A DNA stretch of 64,000 bases from Thalassospira sp. HJ (GTDB lineage Bacteria > Pseudomonadota > Alphaproteobacteria > Rhodospirillales > Thalassospiraceae). Below, piece after piece: positions 9,021 through 18,838 of the stretch. The stretch lies in contig NZ_JYII01000010.1 of NCBI RefSeq assembly GCF_000948415.1, forward strand, positions 496,001 to 560,000. The letters are read 5' to 3'. The translations under genes were made by a program, and so were the position numbers. A model generated the notes under the pieces. The model had not been told where the DNA came from. It saw only the letters and a list, made by a program, of their open reading frames with translations, and made no database searches. How positions within the stretch are numbered: position 1 is the stretch's first letter; each line of letters begins with the position of its first letter.

Positions 9021-9052
9021 GGCGATGACGGGAAACTGTCATCGCCTTTTTT
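9021..9052 (+). terminator. Rho-independent terminator after the PPOX gene
   Basis: GGCGATGAC (9021-9029) pairs with GTCATCGCC (9038-9046) around an 8-nt loop and is followed by TTTTTT. It ends the plus-strand unit and also lies just beyond the 3' end of minus-strand rnpB. Confidence 0.9.
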
Positions 9053-9070
9053 GTGTCTGAAAAGAAGTAA

Positions 9071-9466
<396 letters not shown>

Positions 9467-9471
9467 GATGT

Positions 9472-9500
9472 GGTGTAGGTAAGAAAGCAATTCCGGTCAA
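9472..9500 (-). promoter_or_regulatory. rnpB: Promoter of rnpB
   Basis: On the minus strand TTGACC (9500-9495) is separated by exactly 17 bp from TACACC (9477-9472). The predicted start about 7 nt further on, near 9465, coincides with the P1-defined 5' end of the RNA. The agreement of the two independent signals makes this convincing despite the weak -10. Confidence 0.7.
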
Positions 9501-9864
9501 GAAAAACCGATGATCGCGGACGGTACCTTTGTTGTGCGCAGTTCTCTAGTGTATGTGAAGCAATTTGTGGGAACAGGATTGTCGTTGATATCAGGTCTTC
9601 GCAGCGCTTTTGTGAGATTCTGTTGCTCTCGAGCGTTTGGTTGGCACTTTATAAGTGATCCCATTTAATAAGTATTGTGTATGAGACACGCGATATATTT
9701 GAGCTCGATTAGAAACCTGATTTCAGTTGGTGTTGGCGGACTCAGTTTGCACCGGCGGTGCAATAGGATAGATTAGCCCCGAATTTTAACGTAACCGAGA
9801 TCAATCGGTATCTTAAGCAGTTTTTCCAGTAGCTTCCTCACCGAAACCCAAGGAAAAAAAAATT
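9501..9864. other. Non-coding region between rnpB and the first chemoreceptor
   Basis: AT-richer than the flanks and without a convincing gene. It contains the upstream part of the rnpB promoter and presumably the chemoreceptor promoter. A small dyad GCACCGGCGGTGC lies at about 9749-9761. No sigma-28 or sigma-54 consensus with correct spacing was found by eye. Confidence 0.5.
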
Positions 9865-11565
9865 ATGTCAATACGGAATATGCGCCTTACCAGTCGGCAG
9901 ATTGTGGGTTTTGGTGCCATCATCCTGCTGATGGTTTCTCTGACTATGATTGCGGTCTGGCAGGTCAACAAAATCGACAAGAATCTGACAACGATCATTG
10001 ATGTTAATGGTGTCAAACAGCGCTACGCAATCAATTTTCGCGGCAGTGTTCATGATCGCGCGATCGCGGTCCGCGATGTTGTTCTTTTCGACGAGGACAG
10101 TGAATTCAACACGGTTGTAAATGAGATCAAACGTCTCGAGGGTTTTTACGAGGAATCATCACTGCTCATGAACGATATGTTCCGGGATGACTCTTTGGTG
10201 TCTCAGAAAGACCGCGAACTGCTCCAAGTCATTCGTGGTATCGAAGAAAGAGCGATGCCAATGATTGCAGAGGTCATCGAGCTGCGAGAGGTTGGTGACA
10301 CCGACGCGGCGCAGAAGCTGCTTTTAAGTGATTTGAGATATGTCTTTGTGGATTGGTTGGCGGCGATTAATGCCTTTATTGACCTTCAGGAGGACATCAA
10401 CAAAGAAATCGCCGACGATGCGCGAGGAACCGCAAGCGGGTTCCTGTCATTGATGTTTTTGATCCTTAGTGGTGCGATTATTGTCGCTGTAGCTTTTGCT
10501 TGGTGGAATATCAGCTCGCTCAAGCCGCTGACCAATATTACCCAGATCATGCGGCGTCTGGCGAACAACGATCTGACTGCCGATATCCCCGACAGCGAGA
10601 ACAAAGACGAAGTTGGCGACATCATTGAGGCGGTGAAAATCTTCAAGGAAAATGCCGTCAATGTGCGCAGACTTGAAGAAGAAAGGAAGCAGCGAGAGAC
10701 AGTCAGCGCGAGGCAGCGAAAAGAAGAAATGAACGGTCTCGCGTCGAGTTTTGAAACAACGGTTGGCGCAATTATTCAGGGTGTGGCTACAGCCTCGGAG
10801 GAGGTTCAGTCCGCAGCAGAATTTATGGTCAAGCAAGCTACCGAGTCAAAGAACTCTTCTGATGATTCTATGGAAGCAGCAGAGCAGGCTGCGAAAAATG
10901 TCAGTGCGGTCGCTGAGAGCGTGGCCGAACTCTCGCGTTCGGTATCAGACATTACCCAGAGGGTTCAGAAATCCAAAGAGATTACGGAACAGGCGATCAT
11001 TGAGGCGGTCCGTAGCAACAAAATGATCAATGGCCTTGCTTCCTCTGCCGAACGCATCGGTGAGGTCATCGACCTTATCAACGCTATTGCATCACAGACC
11101 AACCTTCTTGCGCTGAATGCAACGATCGAAGCTGCCCGTGCCGGAGAGGCTGGCAAGGGCTTTGCTGTTGTTGCCTCCGAGGTTAAAAACCTTGCTCATC
11201 AAACAGGCAAGGCGACCGGCGATATATCCGAGCAAATTGCGGATATTCGTGCAGCTACAGATGAAGCAGTGCAGGCGATCAATGATATCAACAGCATTAT
11301 TGAACAGATGAGCGAAATCACCGGCGGCGTCGCCTCTTCGGTTGATGAGCAAAACGACTCAATATCGCAAATTAGCGTCAACGTGGATGAGGCCGCACGG
11401 GTCACTACTCAGGTTCGCGAGAATATGATCAAGTTGAGCGAAACGTCCAAAGCCGCTGGTGAGGCTGCTACGAGTATGGAAAGTGCGTCGGTACATCTCT
11501 CAAAGCAGTCCCAATCACTCGGGAATGAAACAGATTCATTCATCAAAGGTATCCGAGTATCCTGA
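9865..11565 (+). CDS. Methyl-accepting chemotaxis protein (566 aa)
   Basis: Transmembrane chemoreceptor that controls CheA. Order: TM1 (about residues 14-32), a ~155-residue periplasmic helical sensor domain of the four-helix-bundle type, TM2 (about 192-212), a HAMP domain ([20 protein letters not shown]) and the cytoplasmic signalling domain. The tip hairpin is near [29 protein letters not shown], nearly invariant among MCPs (about 392-420). RBS AAGGA is followed by a run of nine A. It lacks the C-terminal CheR pentapeptide. The ligand is not predictable. Confidence 0.94.
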   Translation: MSIRNMRLTSRQIVGFGAIILLMVSLTMIAVWQVNKIDKNLTTIIDVNGVKQRYAINFRGSVHDRAIAVRDVVLFDEDSEFNTVVNEIKRLEGFYEESSLLMNDMFRDDSLVSQKDRELLQVIRGIEERAMPMIAEVIELREVGDTDAAQKLLLSDLRYVFVDWLAAINAFIDLQEDINKEIADDARGTASGFLSLMFLILSGAIIVAVAFAWWNISSLKPLTNITQIMRRLANNDLTADIPDSENKDEVGDIIEAVKIFKENAVNVRRLEEERKQRETVSARQRKEEMNGLASSFETTVGAIIQGVATASEEVQSAAEFMVKQATESKNSSDDSMEAAEQAAKNVSAVAESVAELSRSVSDITQRVQKSKEITEQAIIEAVRSNKMINGLASSAERIGEVIDLINAIASQTNLLALNATIEAARAGEAGKGFAVVASEVKNLAHQTGKATGDISEQIADIRAATDEAVQAINDINSIIEQMSEITGGVASSVDEQNDSISQISVNVDEAARVTTQVRENMIKLSETSKAAGEAATSMESASVHLSKQSQSLGNETDSFIKGIRVS

Positions 11566-11571
11566 TTTGTG

Positions 11572-11622
11572 CGCGGTTCAGGAAATATGGCGTGTGTTAA
11601 CGTCGATATGACCTGAACCGCG
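11572..11622. repeat. Inverted repeat after the chemoreceptor gene
   Basis: CGCGGTTCAGG (11572-11582) and CCTGAACCGCG (11612-11622) form a perfect 11-bp stem with a 29-nt spacer. No U-tract follows on either strand, so it is not a standard terminator. It lies between convergent genes and may limit read-through or protect a 3' end. Confidence 0.6.
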
Positions 11623-11725
11623 AACAAAGAATAAGGTTTCCGCATACAGTCAAGCCGCATCTATGACTTGCCGTTTCGACGGGTTGTGAAAACGCAACGT
11701 TTGAACATATTCTTGATTAAGAATG

Positions 11726-12442
11726 TCAGATTGCAGTTTTGCTGACGCAGGAAACAAGTTCCATTAGGCACCTGAGGGTGGCGGCATCTGCTAATCCGGT
11801 CAGTTCTTCTTTGTGCCAATGGCGCTGGAAAGCCAGAAGTTGTTCCTGCATCGTGCCTGATCGGTACCCTAGCTTGCTAAGCAAATCCTGAATGGTTTCG
11901 TTGTTGATTTTGCTTGTCTCGTTTGCTTGTGAAAAAGACATATTGCTTTGTGGCCATAGCCCAATGCCATGTTTGGCAAGTTCATCCCAAGGAAACAGCT
12001 CGCCCGGGTCTGTCTTGCGATCCGGGGCCATGTCAGAATGGGCAATGATGCGGCTAGCTGGAATAGGATGTCGGCCAAGGATATCCTGACACAGTGCGAT
12101 AATCGATGTGATCTGAATGCTGGGGAAGGCGCGATAGCCAAATTCATGTCCCGGATTGACAATCTCGATCCCGATGGAGTGGGAATTAATATCGTGGCAA
12201 TCTTGCCAGGCACCAACTCCGGCATGCCATGCGCGTTTGTCTTCGTCGACAAGCTGGAAGATGCGACCATCCTCCTCGATCAGATAATGACTGGAGACAG
12301 AGCTTTCCCGATCACACAGTCGGTTAAGGGCTGCAGCACCCGATTGCATGCCGGTATAGTGAAGGACAAGAATATCAATCGGGCAGTCTCCTGGCCGCGG
12401 ACCAAAATTGGGCGAGGGATGTTTGATGATCTCGCTTTTCAT
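11726..12442 (-). CDS. N-acetylmuramoyl-L-alanine amidase (AmpD/AmiD type)
   Basis: Zinc amidase that cleaves the lactyl-amide bond between MurNAc and the stem peptide. An Amidase_2 domain covers about residues 1-165: LVLHYTGMQS gives the first Zn histidine, SIGIEIVNPG the catalytic glutamate region, and IIAHSDMAPDRKTDPGELFPW the second histidine and the Asp ligand. A peptidoglycan-binding-like helical domain (about 180-230) follows, as in AmiD. No signal peptide or lipobox is visible, so cytoplasmic muropeptide recycling is the likelier role. It is convergent with the chemoreceptor. Confidence 0.9.
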   Translation of the reverse strand: MKSEIIKHPSPNFGPRPGDCPIDILVLHYTGMQSGAAALNRLCDRESSVSSHYLIEEDGRIFQLVDEDKRAWHAGVGAWQDCHDINSHSIGIEIVNPGHEFGYRAFPSIQITSIIALCQDILGRHPIPASRIIAHSDMAPDRKTDPGELFPWDELAKHGIGLWPQSNMSFSQANETSKINNETIQDLLSKLGYRSGTMQEQLLAFQRHWHKEELTGLADAATLRCLMELVSCVSKTAI

Positions 12443-12475
12443 GGCGTTTTCTAACCCGTCATATCCCCGAAATGA

Positions 12476-13348
12476 TCAATCCATGCCCTGGACTTTGCGA
12501 TGTACCGGTTTGCGAAGCATGATGACGCCAACGCCACACAGAACAACAATGCCGCCAATAATCTTCAGGATCGAGAAGGTCTCGTCAAAGACAAGAAATG
12601 ATCCCAGAACACTGATCACCGGCGCCAGAAGCGACCATGGCACAACCATGTTCACATCCTGCGTCTTGAGCAAATGATACCAGAAGCCATAGGCGACAAT
12701 GGATGACATCACCACGGTAAAGCTGAGGTTCGCCCAAGCCACCCAGCTTGCCGTAAGAACCGCCTGATAGGCATTGGGTTCAAAGATCAGCGACAGGATC
12801 AAAAGTTGCGGGGCGGCCATAACAGCCATCCAGCCATTCAGTTGGAAGGTGTTGATATCGCCCAGTTTCTTGATCATCACATTGGCAACCGCCCACATGA
12901 AGGCAGCAAACACCACCAGCAACAGCGGCAATTGCAGGTCTGTCATTGTCGGGTCCCAGAACATGATGGTAACCCCGATAAAGGCAAGCGCCATGCCTGA
13001 CAGGCGTTTCCAGCCCAAGCGATCATTAAAGAAATAGGTTGCCAGCATCGATGAGAACGGCACGCCCAGAAGAATGATAATCGCGACCGGACCCGCATCA
13101 ATCATCGAAAGCGCATAAAACAGAACCCCAAAATGCAGACTGCCGAACGTGACCGAGATAATGGCAAGCTTGCCCAGACGTCCACGAGGCATGCGCGCAA
13201 ACGGCACAAGCAGGATGGCAACCGCGGCAAAGCGAATGGCGGTCAGCATAAAGGGCGGAATTTCACCAACCGCACCCTTCACGGTCAGCATATTAATGCC
13301 CCAGATAACGGCAACGGACAGGGCCATCAGCATGGCTTTGATCGGCAT
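12476..13348 (-). CDS. EamA/DMT-family membrane transporter
   Basis: Ten-helix drug/metabolite transporter with two EamA repeats; SVAVIWGINMLTVKG near the N-terminus is characteristic. The start at 13348 (MPIKAMLMALSV) gives 290 residues, the usual family size. An in-frame start 111 bp upstream would add a polar, basic leader atypical of this family. Members export amino acids, nucleotides or drugs; the substrate is unknown. It is on the same strand as the amidase with a 33-bp gap and could be transcribed with it. Confidence 0.9.
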   Translation of the reverse strand: MPIKAMLMALSVAVIWGINMLTVKGAVGEIPPFMLTAIRFAAVAILLVPFARMPRGRLGKLAIISVTFGSLHFGVLFYALSMIDAGPVAIIILLGVPFSSMLATYFFNDRLGWKRLSGMALAFIGVTIMFWDPTMTDLQLPLLLVVFAAFMWAVANVMIKKLGDINTFQLNGWMAVMAAPQLLILSLIFEPNAYQAVLTASWVAWANLSFTVVMSSIVAYGFWYHLLKTQDVNMVVPWSLLAPVISVLGSFLVFDETFSILKIIGGIVVLCGVGVIMLRKPVHRKVQGMD

Positions 13349-13587
13349 GAGGCAAGCTTTCAGAACAAGGGCGACATCGTTTTGATGCCTGATGGGTGGT
13401 GGTCCTGGCCTGCCAAAGTGCAAGACCAAGTGTTTCCTTGATCGCCTGTTTTGCATCAAAGAACAAATGAGTTGTTTTCAACTCAGGCCTCAAGTGTGAC
13501 CGAGCTCAAGTGTGGCCGAATATGTGTGGGCGGTAAAGTCTTGGGCGTGCTTCGCTGGTTATCTTGGCGAGTGGATGCCCGGTCAGG

Positions 13588-15411
13588 TCAGGCCTGACCG
13601 AGTTCTTCGCGCATCATTTCAAGTTCAAGCCAGCGTTCTTCGGAGGATTCAAGTTCTGCGCGCGCCGCATCCAGACGGTCGACCTTTTTCTGGAAGCCAT
13701 CCGGGTCCTTGGTAAACAGGCTGCTATCCGATAGTGCATCTTCAAGGGTTGCGATTTCGCTTTCCAGCTTGGCCATGGCACCTGGCAGCTTGTCATATTC
13801 GCGCTGATCCTTATAGCTCAGCTTGCCGGATGGTTTTGACTTGGGTGCGGATGCCTGTGCGGTCTTTTTGACCTGTTTGGCGGCAGCCTTTTCTTCCTTG
13901 GCCGCTTCGGCGCGTGAAAGTTTGCGCTGGGCAATATAGTCGGAATAGCCACCGGCATATTCGATGGCGGTGCCATCGCCTTCCATCACGATGGAGGATG
14001 TGACCACGCGATCAAGGAAGTCACGATCGTGGCTGACCAGAAGAAGCGTGCCTTCATAGTCGCTGAGCATCTCCTGCAGCAGATCCAACGTATCCATATC
14101 CAGATCGTTGGTCGGCTCATCCATGATCAGAAGGTTGGTCGGTTTCGCCAGCTGTTTGGCCAGCAACAGCCGGTTGCGTTCGCCACCTGAAAGCGCGCCA
14201 ACCGGGCTTCTTGCCTGTTTTTCGTCAAACAGGAAGTCACGCAGGTAACTTACGACATGGCGTGGATTGCCACGCACCATGACCTGATCGCCGCCAACAT
14301 CGCATAGCGTATCCCAAAGGGTCTTGGTGTCATCAAGGGCGACGCGTTTCTGATCGAAGTAGCTGGGGTTTAGGTTCGTACCGATCTTGATCGTGCCGCT
14401 ATCGGGTTCCAACTGCCCGGTCAGCATTTTCAGAAGTGTGGTTTTACCTGCACCATTCGGGCCGATAATGCCGACCTTGTCACCGCGCATGATACGGGTG
14501 GAAAAGTCCGAGATGATCGGACGGTCGCCAAAAGATTTGGCGATGTCGGTTGCCTCGATCACGACCTTGCCCGATGTTTCACCGGCGTCTGCGGCGAGCG
14601 AGACGTTGCCAATGCGATCAACCTGTTTGGAACGTTGTTCGCGCATGTCATACAGTCTGCGCAGGCGGCCCTGGTTACGTTTGCGGCGTGCGGAAATGCC
14701 CTGTACCGACCAGACGGTTTCCTGTGCGATCAGTTTATCAAGCTTGGCGCGTTCCTCGGCTTCCTTGCGATAGATTTCCTCGGACCATTCCTCGAACTGG
14801 GAAAAGTTGATCGCACCCTGATGCATGACACCGCGATCAAGCCACAACACACCATTTGAGACGGCATTCAGGAATGCACGGTCGTGCGAGATCACGACAA
14901 CGGCACCCCGGAAATTCTTGATTTCGCCTTCAAGCCATTCAATGGTCGGCAGATCAAGGTGGTTGGTCGGCTCATCAAGCAACAAGACTTGCGGATCGGC
15001 AATCAGGGCACGCGCAATGGCGGCCCGGCGACCTTCACCACCGGAAAGCTGTTTGGGGTCGGATTTGGGATCGATATCGACAGATGCCAGCAACATGTCG
15101 GCGCGATAGGCATATTCCTGTTCATGGTCATCAAGTGCGGCAAGAACGAAATCCTCGACCGTGTCATACCCGTCGAATTTCGGTTCCTGATTAAGGTAGG
15201 CCACCTTGCAGCCCGGCTGCACAAACCGTTCGCCGCCATCGGGCTCTATTTCACCGGCAATGATTTTCAAAAGCGTCGATTTGCCGCCACCATTGCGCCC
15301 GACAAGGCACAGACGATCACGATCGCCAATGGCAAATGATACATCGGAAAACAGGTCATTCCCGCCAAAGGTCAGGTGAATGTCATTTATATTGATCAGC
15401 GGTGGCGCCAT
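13588..15411 (-). CDS. uup: ABC-F ATPase, Uup-like
   Basis: Soluble ATPase with two ABC cassettes and no membrane domain. First cassette: Walker A GRNGGGKST (about residues 38-46), signature LSGGEGRRAAIARAL, Walker B LLLDEPTNHLD. Second cassette: GPNGAGKTT, LSGGERNRLLLAKQL, LLIMDEPTNDLD. A linker joins the cassettes and the C-terminal region (about 505-607) is lysine/alanine-rich then coiled coil, as in Uup. Known Uup proteins act on ribosomes or branched DNA and limit precise transposon excision. The exact ABC-F subgroup would need a tree. Confidence 0.9.
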   Translation of the reverse strand: MAPPLININDIHLTFGGNDLFSDVSFAIGDRDRLCLVGRNGGGKSTLLKIIAGEIEPDGGERFVQPGCKVAYLNQEPKFDGYDTVEDFVLAALDDHEQEYAYRADMLLASVDIDPKSDPKQLSGGEGRRAAIARALIADPQVLLLDEPTNHLDLPTIEWLEGEIKNFRGAVVVISHDRAFLNAVSNGVLWLDRGVMHQGAINFSQFEEWSEEIYRKEAEERAKLDKLIAQETVWSVQGISARRKRNQGRLRRLYDMREQRSKQVDRIGNVSLAADAGETSGKVVIEATDIAKSFGDRPIISDFSTRIMRGDKVGIIGPNGAGKTTLLKMLTGQLEPDSGTIKIGTNLNPSYFDQKRVALDDTKTLWDTLCDVGGDQVMVRGNPRHVVSYLRDFLFDEKQARSPVGALSGGERNRLLLAKQLAKPTNLLIMDEPTNDLDMDTLDLLQEMLSDYEGTLLLVSHDRDFLDRVVTSSIVMEGDGTAIEYAGGYSDYIAQRKLSRAEAAKEEKAAAKQVKKTAQASAPKSKPSGKLSYKDQREYDKLPGAMAKLESEIATLEDALSDSSLFTKDPDGFQKKVDRLDAARAELESSEERWLELEMMREELGQA

Positions 15412-15548
15412 GGGAAAACCGACAAGTTTGAAAATAAAACAGGGTCACAATAACCGGCCCCCTGCAAACAGCAAATCGGGCGCTGTTGCAAGGGAAATCA
15501 TATCAGGGTGGGATGCCATAAGATGGCCGGGTGATTTAGTTCGGACAA

Positions 15549-16286
15549 TTACCGAATGCCACGTTCCTTGCGGATTTGATCCCAGGCGGCATTGATCCGC
15601 GCCATCTTGTCATTGGCCTGCTCGATAAATTCGGGCGGCATCCCCTTGGCAATCAGGGTGTCGGGATGGTTTTCGCGCGACAATTTGCGGTGTGCTGATT
15701 TCAATTCTTCATCACTGGCATCACGCGTCAGGCCAAGCTGTTCGTAGGGATCGGGGCCGTTTGATGCGGTAAAGGCATGATGCACCCGGTCAAAGTCGAC
15801 ATCGGCAAAGCCAAAGATATGGGCGACCTTTTTCAGGTAGTCCTGTTCGGCCGGGTGCAATTCGCCGTCGGCCATGGCGATCTGATAAAGCGCCTCAAGC
15901 ACGCCTTCAAGGATGGCGCGCTCACCACGGAACATGGTTGCCATCTGGCGGGCATAAACTTCAAACCCGTCAGAAGACGTTCGCGCCATGTCAAAGATAC
16001 GCCCGACATTCTTTTCTTCGCCGGGCGGAATGTGAAACACGCGCTTGAAGGTGTTGATTTCATCGCGCGAGACATGTCCATCCACCTTGGCCATCTTGGC
16101 AGCAAGGACGATCACGCCGGTGGCAAAGGCAATCTGACGATGATCATGGCCGCCAATTTGTGGCCCGCGCATGCCGCCCTTTATCTTGTCGACCACATGG
16201 CCTGCTGCCGCACCCAGGATTGCACCCAATGGTCCGCCTAAGGCGAAACCTGCGGTCCCGCCAATAATTTTGCCCCAGATGCTCAT
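15549..16286 (-). CDS. djlA: TerB/J-domain co-chaperone, DjlA-like
   Basis: Starts at 16286 (MSIWGKIIGG); the upstream in-frame ATG adds an unlikely cysteine-rich leader. A glycine-zipper-like hydrophobic segment (GGTAGFALGGPLGAILGAAAG, split as residues 8-28) fits a membrane anchor. A TerB-like domain follows (about 50-150), then a C-terminal J domain with the HPD motif in LSRENHPDTLIAKG. This is the DjlA architecture, which stimulates DnaK at the inner membrane. It is monocistronic by spacing. Confidence 0.88.
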   Translation of the reverse strand: MSIWGKIIGGTAGFALGGPLGAILGAAAGHVVDKIKGGMRGPQIGGHDHRQIAFATGVIVLAAKMAKVDGHVSRDEINTFKRVFHIPPGEEKNVGRIFDMARTSSDGFEVYARQMATMFRGERAILEGVLEALYQIAMADGELHPAEQDYLKKVAHIFGFADVDFDRVHHAFTASNGPDPYEQLGLTRDASDEELKSAHRKLSRENHPDTLIAKGMPPEFIEQANDKMARINAAWDQIRKERGIR

Positions 16287-16534
16287 GGGTGATCTTAATC
16301 CTGTTTGTTGTCGTGCGGTAAGGGAAGAAAAGTTCGCCCGGTGCCCAAGGCACAAACATAGTGCGCAAGCCACGAAAAGAAATGGGCAAATTCACGGGTG
16401 GTATTTCTAAAGGTAGTGCTAATTAACAATTGGTCTATACTTTAGTGTTTATATATCTACTGATGGTAGAATGCTTTATGATGTTGAAATAACGAACAAA
16501 AAGAACACGAACATCAGGAATGTGGGGTGGAAAC

Positions 16535-18532
16535 ATGTCTTTCTTGTCGCGTATGAAACTGGTTTACCAGATTTCGTTGCTTAGTATCGTCGCATTGGTG
16601 ATTTTCGCCATTGTTGGAATTACCCAATTTGTTGCCGATCAACAGCGTCAGGCAGCGCAAGAGATCGCCAAGGCCGCAAGTGTGGATTCCCGGACCGTTG
16701 GTCTTGTTTCGCGGGCGTTTCTTGATGCCCGACGTCATGAGAAGGATTTTGTCCTTCGACGAAGCGAGGAATATGTCACCGCCCATGCAGGGGCGGCGGA
16801 GGAAATCCGGGCCGGGCTAAAAGAACTCGCGGGGCGCGAAGAGCTTGGCGGTCTTCTTGAACAGGTCGGCCTGGCCCAAACAGCTGTCGACAATTATGTC
16901 GCCGAGTTTGCCACCGTTGTCGATCTTCAGCGCAAGGTCGGTCTGGATCCAAGTTCTGGATTGCTGGGCGAAATGCGCAATGCCGCGTCGGAAGTCGAAA
17001 CCGCTTTGGGGGAAGTGGCGAAGCTTGAAGCGATGTTGGGGCTAAGCGGTACCAAGGATCTGTCGATTGCCGTTCTGCAGATGCGCCGGGACGAAAAGGA
17101 TTTCCTTGCCCGTCTTGATCCGGCCTATGTCGAAAGTGTCGAGGCAACCGGCAAGCAGTTTGCGACGGCCCTTGCACAGGCGGGCAGCATTCAGGACGAA
17201 AAGAAACAGCAGCTTGGCAAGCTGATGGATTCCTATCTGGCGAACTTCAAAACGCTGGCGGATGCAGTTCTTGAGCGTGAAGCATCGCTGGAGCGTCTAA
17301 GTGGCTATTACGCGGCGGTCGAGCCCATTCTGGCAACACTCGACAATGAAGTTCGAACGGTCGCAGAAAATATGCAGCGCCGGGCTGAGGAAATCGCCCA
17401 TACCGGTGTTCAGGTGACCTTTGCCATCTTTATCGCCGGTGCGATCATCATGATCTTGATGTCGACCATACTGGCGCGTGCAATTGTTCGGGCGATCACT
17501 GGCCTGACGACCAAGATGGCGCGACTGGCGAAAAACGATTTTGACGTCAAGCTCGATGAAGCGGACCGCAAGGACGAGATCGGTGAAATGGGCCGGTCCG
17601 TGGTTGTTTTCCGCGAAAACGGGTTGGAGCGGCAAAAACTCGAAGTCCAGCAGCGCGAACTTGATGAAAAACAGCGCCAGCGTATCGAACAACAGGAACA
17701 GCATATTCGCGAGTTTGACGATGATGTCGTCGCGATGATGAGCGAAGTGGGCACCGCCGTGCAGCAGCTTCATTCTGTGTCCGAGCTGTTGCGCAATAGT
17801 GCTGATACAGCCAACCAGCAATCAACGACCGTTTCTGCTGGCAGTGAAGAGGCTTCTTCGAACGTACAACTCGTGGCAACGGCTGCGACCGAACTTTCGG
17901 CCTCGATCCACGAGATCGCGGGTCAGATCAGCGATACTTCGAAAATGGCTGCGACGGCCAGTGACCGTGCCCAAACCACCAATGACGACATTCAGGGTCT
18001 GAATGCCGCGGCGGTGCGGATCGGCGAGGTCATTAACCTGATCAGCGATATCGCAGAACAGACCAACCTTCTGGCTCTGAACGCAACGATCGAGGCTGCG
18101 CGTGCCGGTGATGCCGGCAAGGGCTTTGCGGTTGTTGCAAGCGAGGTCAAGAACCTTGCCAATCAGACCGCCAAGGCGACCGAGGATATCTCAAGCCAGA
18201 TCAACGATATCCAGCAGGCAACGCAATCGGCTGTCGATGCGATTGATGCCATCGTTCAAATGATCACCGATATCAGTGAACGGGCGTCTTCGGTTGCGGC
18301 GGCAGTGGAACAGCAGACCGTTGCCACCAGCGAGATTTCGGAAAATGTCGAACAGGCCGCATCGGCAACCAGCGAAATCTCAAACGCCATGCAGGGTGTA
18401 TCATCTGCTGTTGCCGAAACCAGCGAGGCAGCCAACGATGTCCGCGGATCGGCCGACAATCTGGGCCGCCAGAGCGACGGGCTCAGCGAGCGGATCGATA
18501 CGTTCCTTGCGAAAATGCGCTCCATCTCATAA
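16535..18532 (+). CDS. Methyl-accepting chemotaxis protein with helical bimodular-type sensor (paralogue 1)
   Basis: 665-residue receptor. The ATG at 16535 has GGGGTGG upstream. TM1 covers about residues 10-31. A ~260-residue, wholly helical periplasmic region with repeated [11 protein letters not shown] / [11 protein letters not shown] elements follows, typical of HBM sensors. Then come TM2 (about 295-317), HAMP ([17 protein letters not shown]) and the conserved signalling tip ([19 protein letters not shown]). Other HBM receptors bind small carboxylates such as TCA intermediates. It is closely similar to the next receptor. Confidence 0.93.
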   Translation: MSFLSRMKLVYQISLLSIVALVIFAIVGITQFVADQQRQAAQEIAKAASVDSRTVGLVSRAFLDARRHEKDFVLRRSEEYVTAHAGAAEEIRAGLKELAGREELGGLLEQVGLAQTAVDNYVAEFATVVDLQRKVGLDPSSGLLGEMRNAASEVETALGEVAKLEAMLGLSGTKDLSIAVLQMRRDEKDFLARLDPAYVESVEATGKQFATALAQAGSIQDEKKQQLGKLMDSYLANFKTLADAVLEREASLERLSGYYAAVEPILATLDNEVRTVAENMQRRAEEIAHTGVQVTFAIFIAGAIIMILMSTILARAIVRAITGLTTKMARLAKNDFDVKLDEADRKDEIGEMGRSVVVFRENGLERQKLEVQQRELDEKQRQRIEQQEQHIREFDDDVVAMMSEVGTAVQQLHSVSELLRNSADTANQQSTTVSAGSEEASSNVQLVATAATELSASIHEIAGQISDTSKMAATASDRAQTTNDDIQGLNAAAVRIGEVINLISDIAEQTNLLALNATIEAARAGDAGKGFAVVASEVKNLANQTAKATEDISSQINDIQQATQSAVDAIDAIVQMITDISERASSVAAAVEQQTVATSEISENVEQAASATSEISNAMQGVSSAVAETSEAANDVRGSADNLGRQSDGLSERIDTFLAKMRSIS

Positions 18533-18570
18533 GGCGATTTAGCGAGACTTCATTTCAGGATTGAAATTGG

Positions 18571-18602
18571 AACAAGGGGAAAGAGTGATCTTTCCCCTTG
18601 TT
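18571..18602 (+). terminator. Terminator after chemoreceptor paralogue 1
   Basis: AACAAGGGGAAAG (18571-18583) pairs with CTTTCCCCTTGTT (18589-18601) around a 5-nt loop, then a short T-rich stretch. It separates the two paralogous receptor genes. Confidence 0.85.
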
Positions 18603-18838
18603 TTGTTGTGCCTGAGTTCAAATGTGAATCACTTGAGTAAGAGCAGGCACCAGGCGGGCATCATGAATGTCTTGCCGTGGCTTTGAAGCCAAATGTTTTC
18701 CCGGCAATTGGGGATGAGGTCCCCAAACTTGGGCTGGCGGGTGCGTGAGGTGTCTTCATTTCGTTGTTGAATAGAACCTGCGCATTTGCCGGAGAGCGAT
18801 CAGCCGTGGCACATGCGACGTAACTGCTGGGGGTCAGT
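18603..18838. other. Upstream region of chemoreceptor paralogue 2
   Basis: This is the rest of a 306-bp gap between receptor genes. No gene or recognisable promoter was found. GGGGACCTCATCCCC-type complementarity near 18711-18727 (GGGGATGAGGTCCCC) could form a small hairpin. The gene's ribosome site GGGGG is at about 18829-18833. Confidence 0.4.

Noticed and set aside
9740-9765. Sigma-54 promoter before the first chemoreceptor
   Set aside because: The TTGGCGG...TTTGCACC stretch has GG and GC elements at the wrong spacing (12 or 9, not 10).
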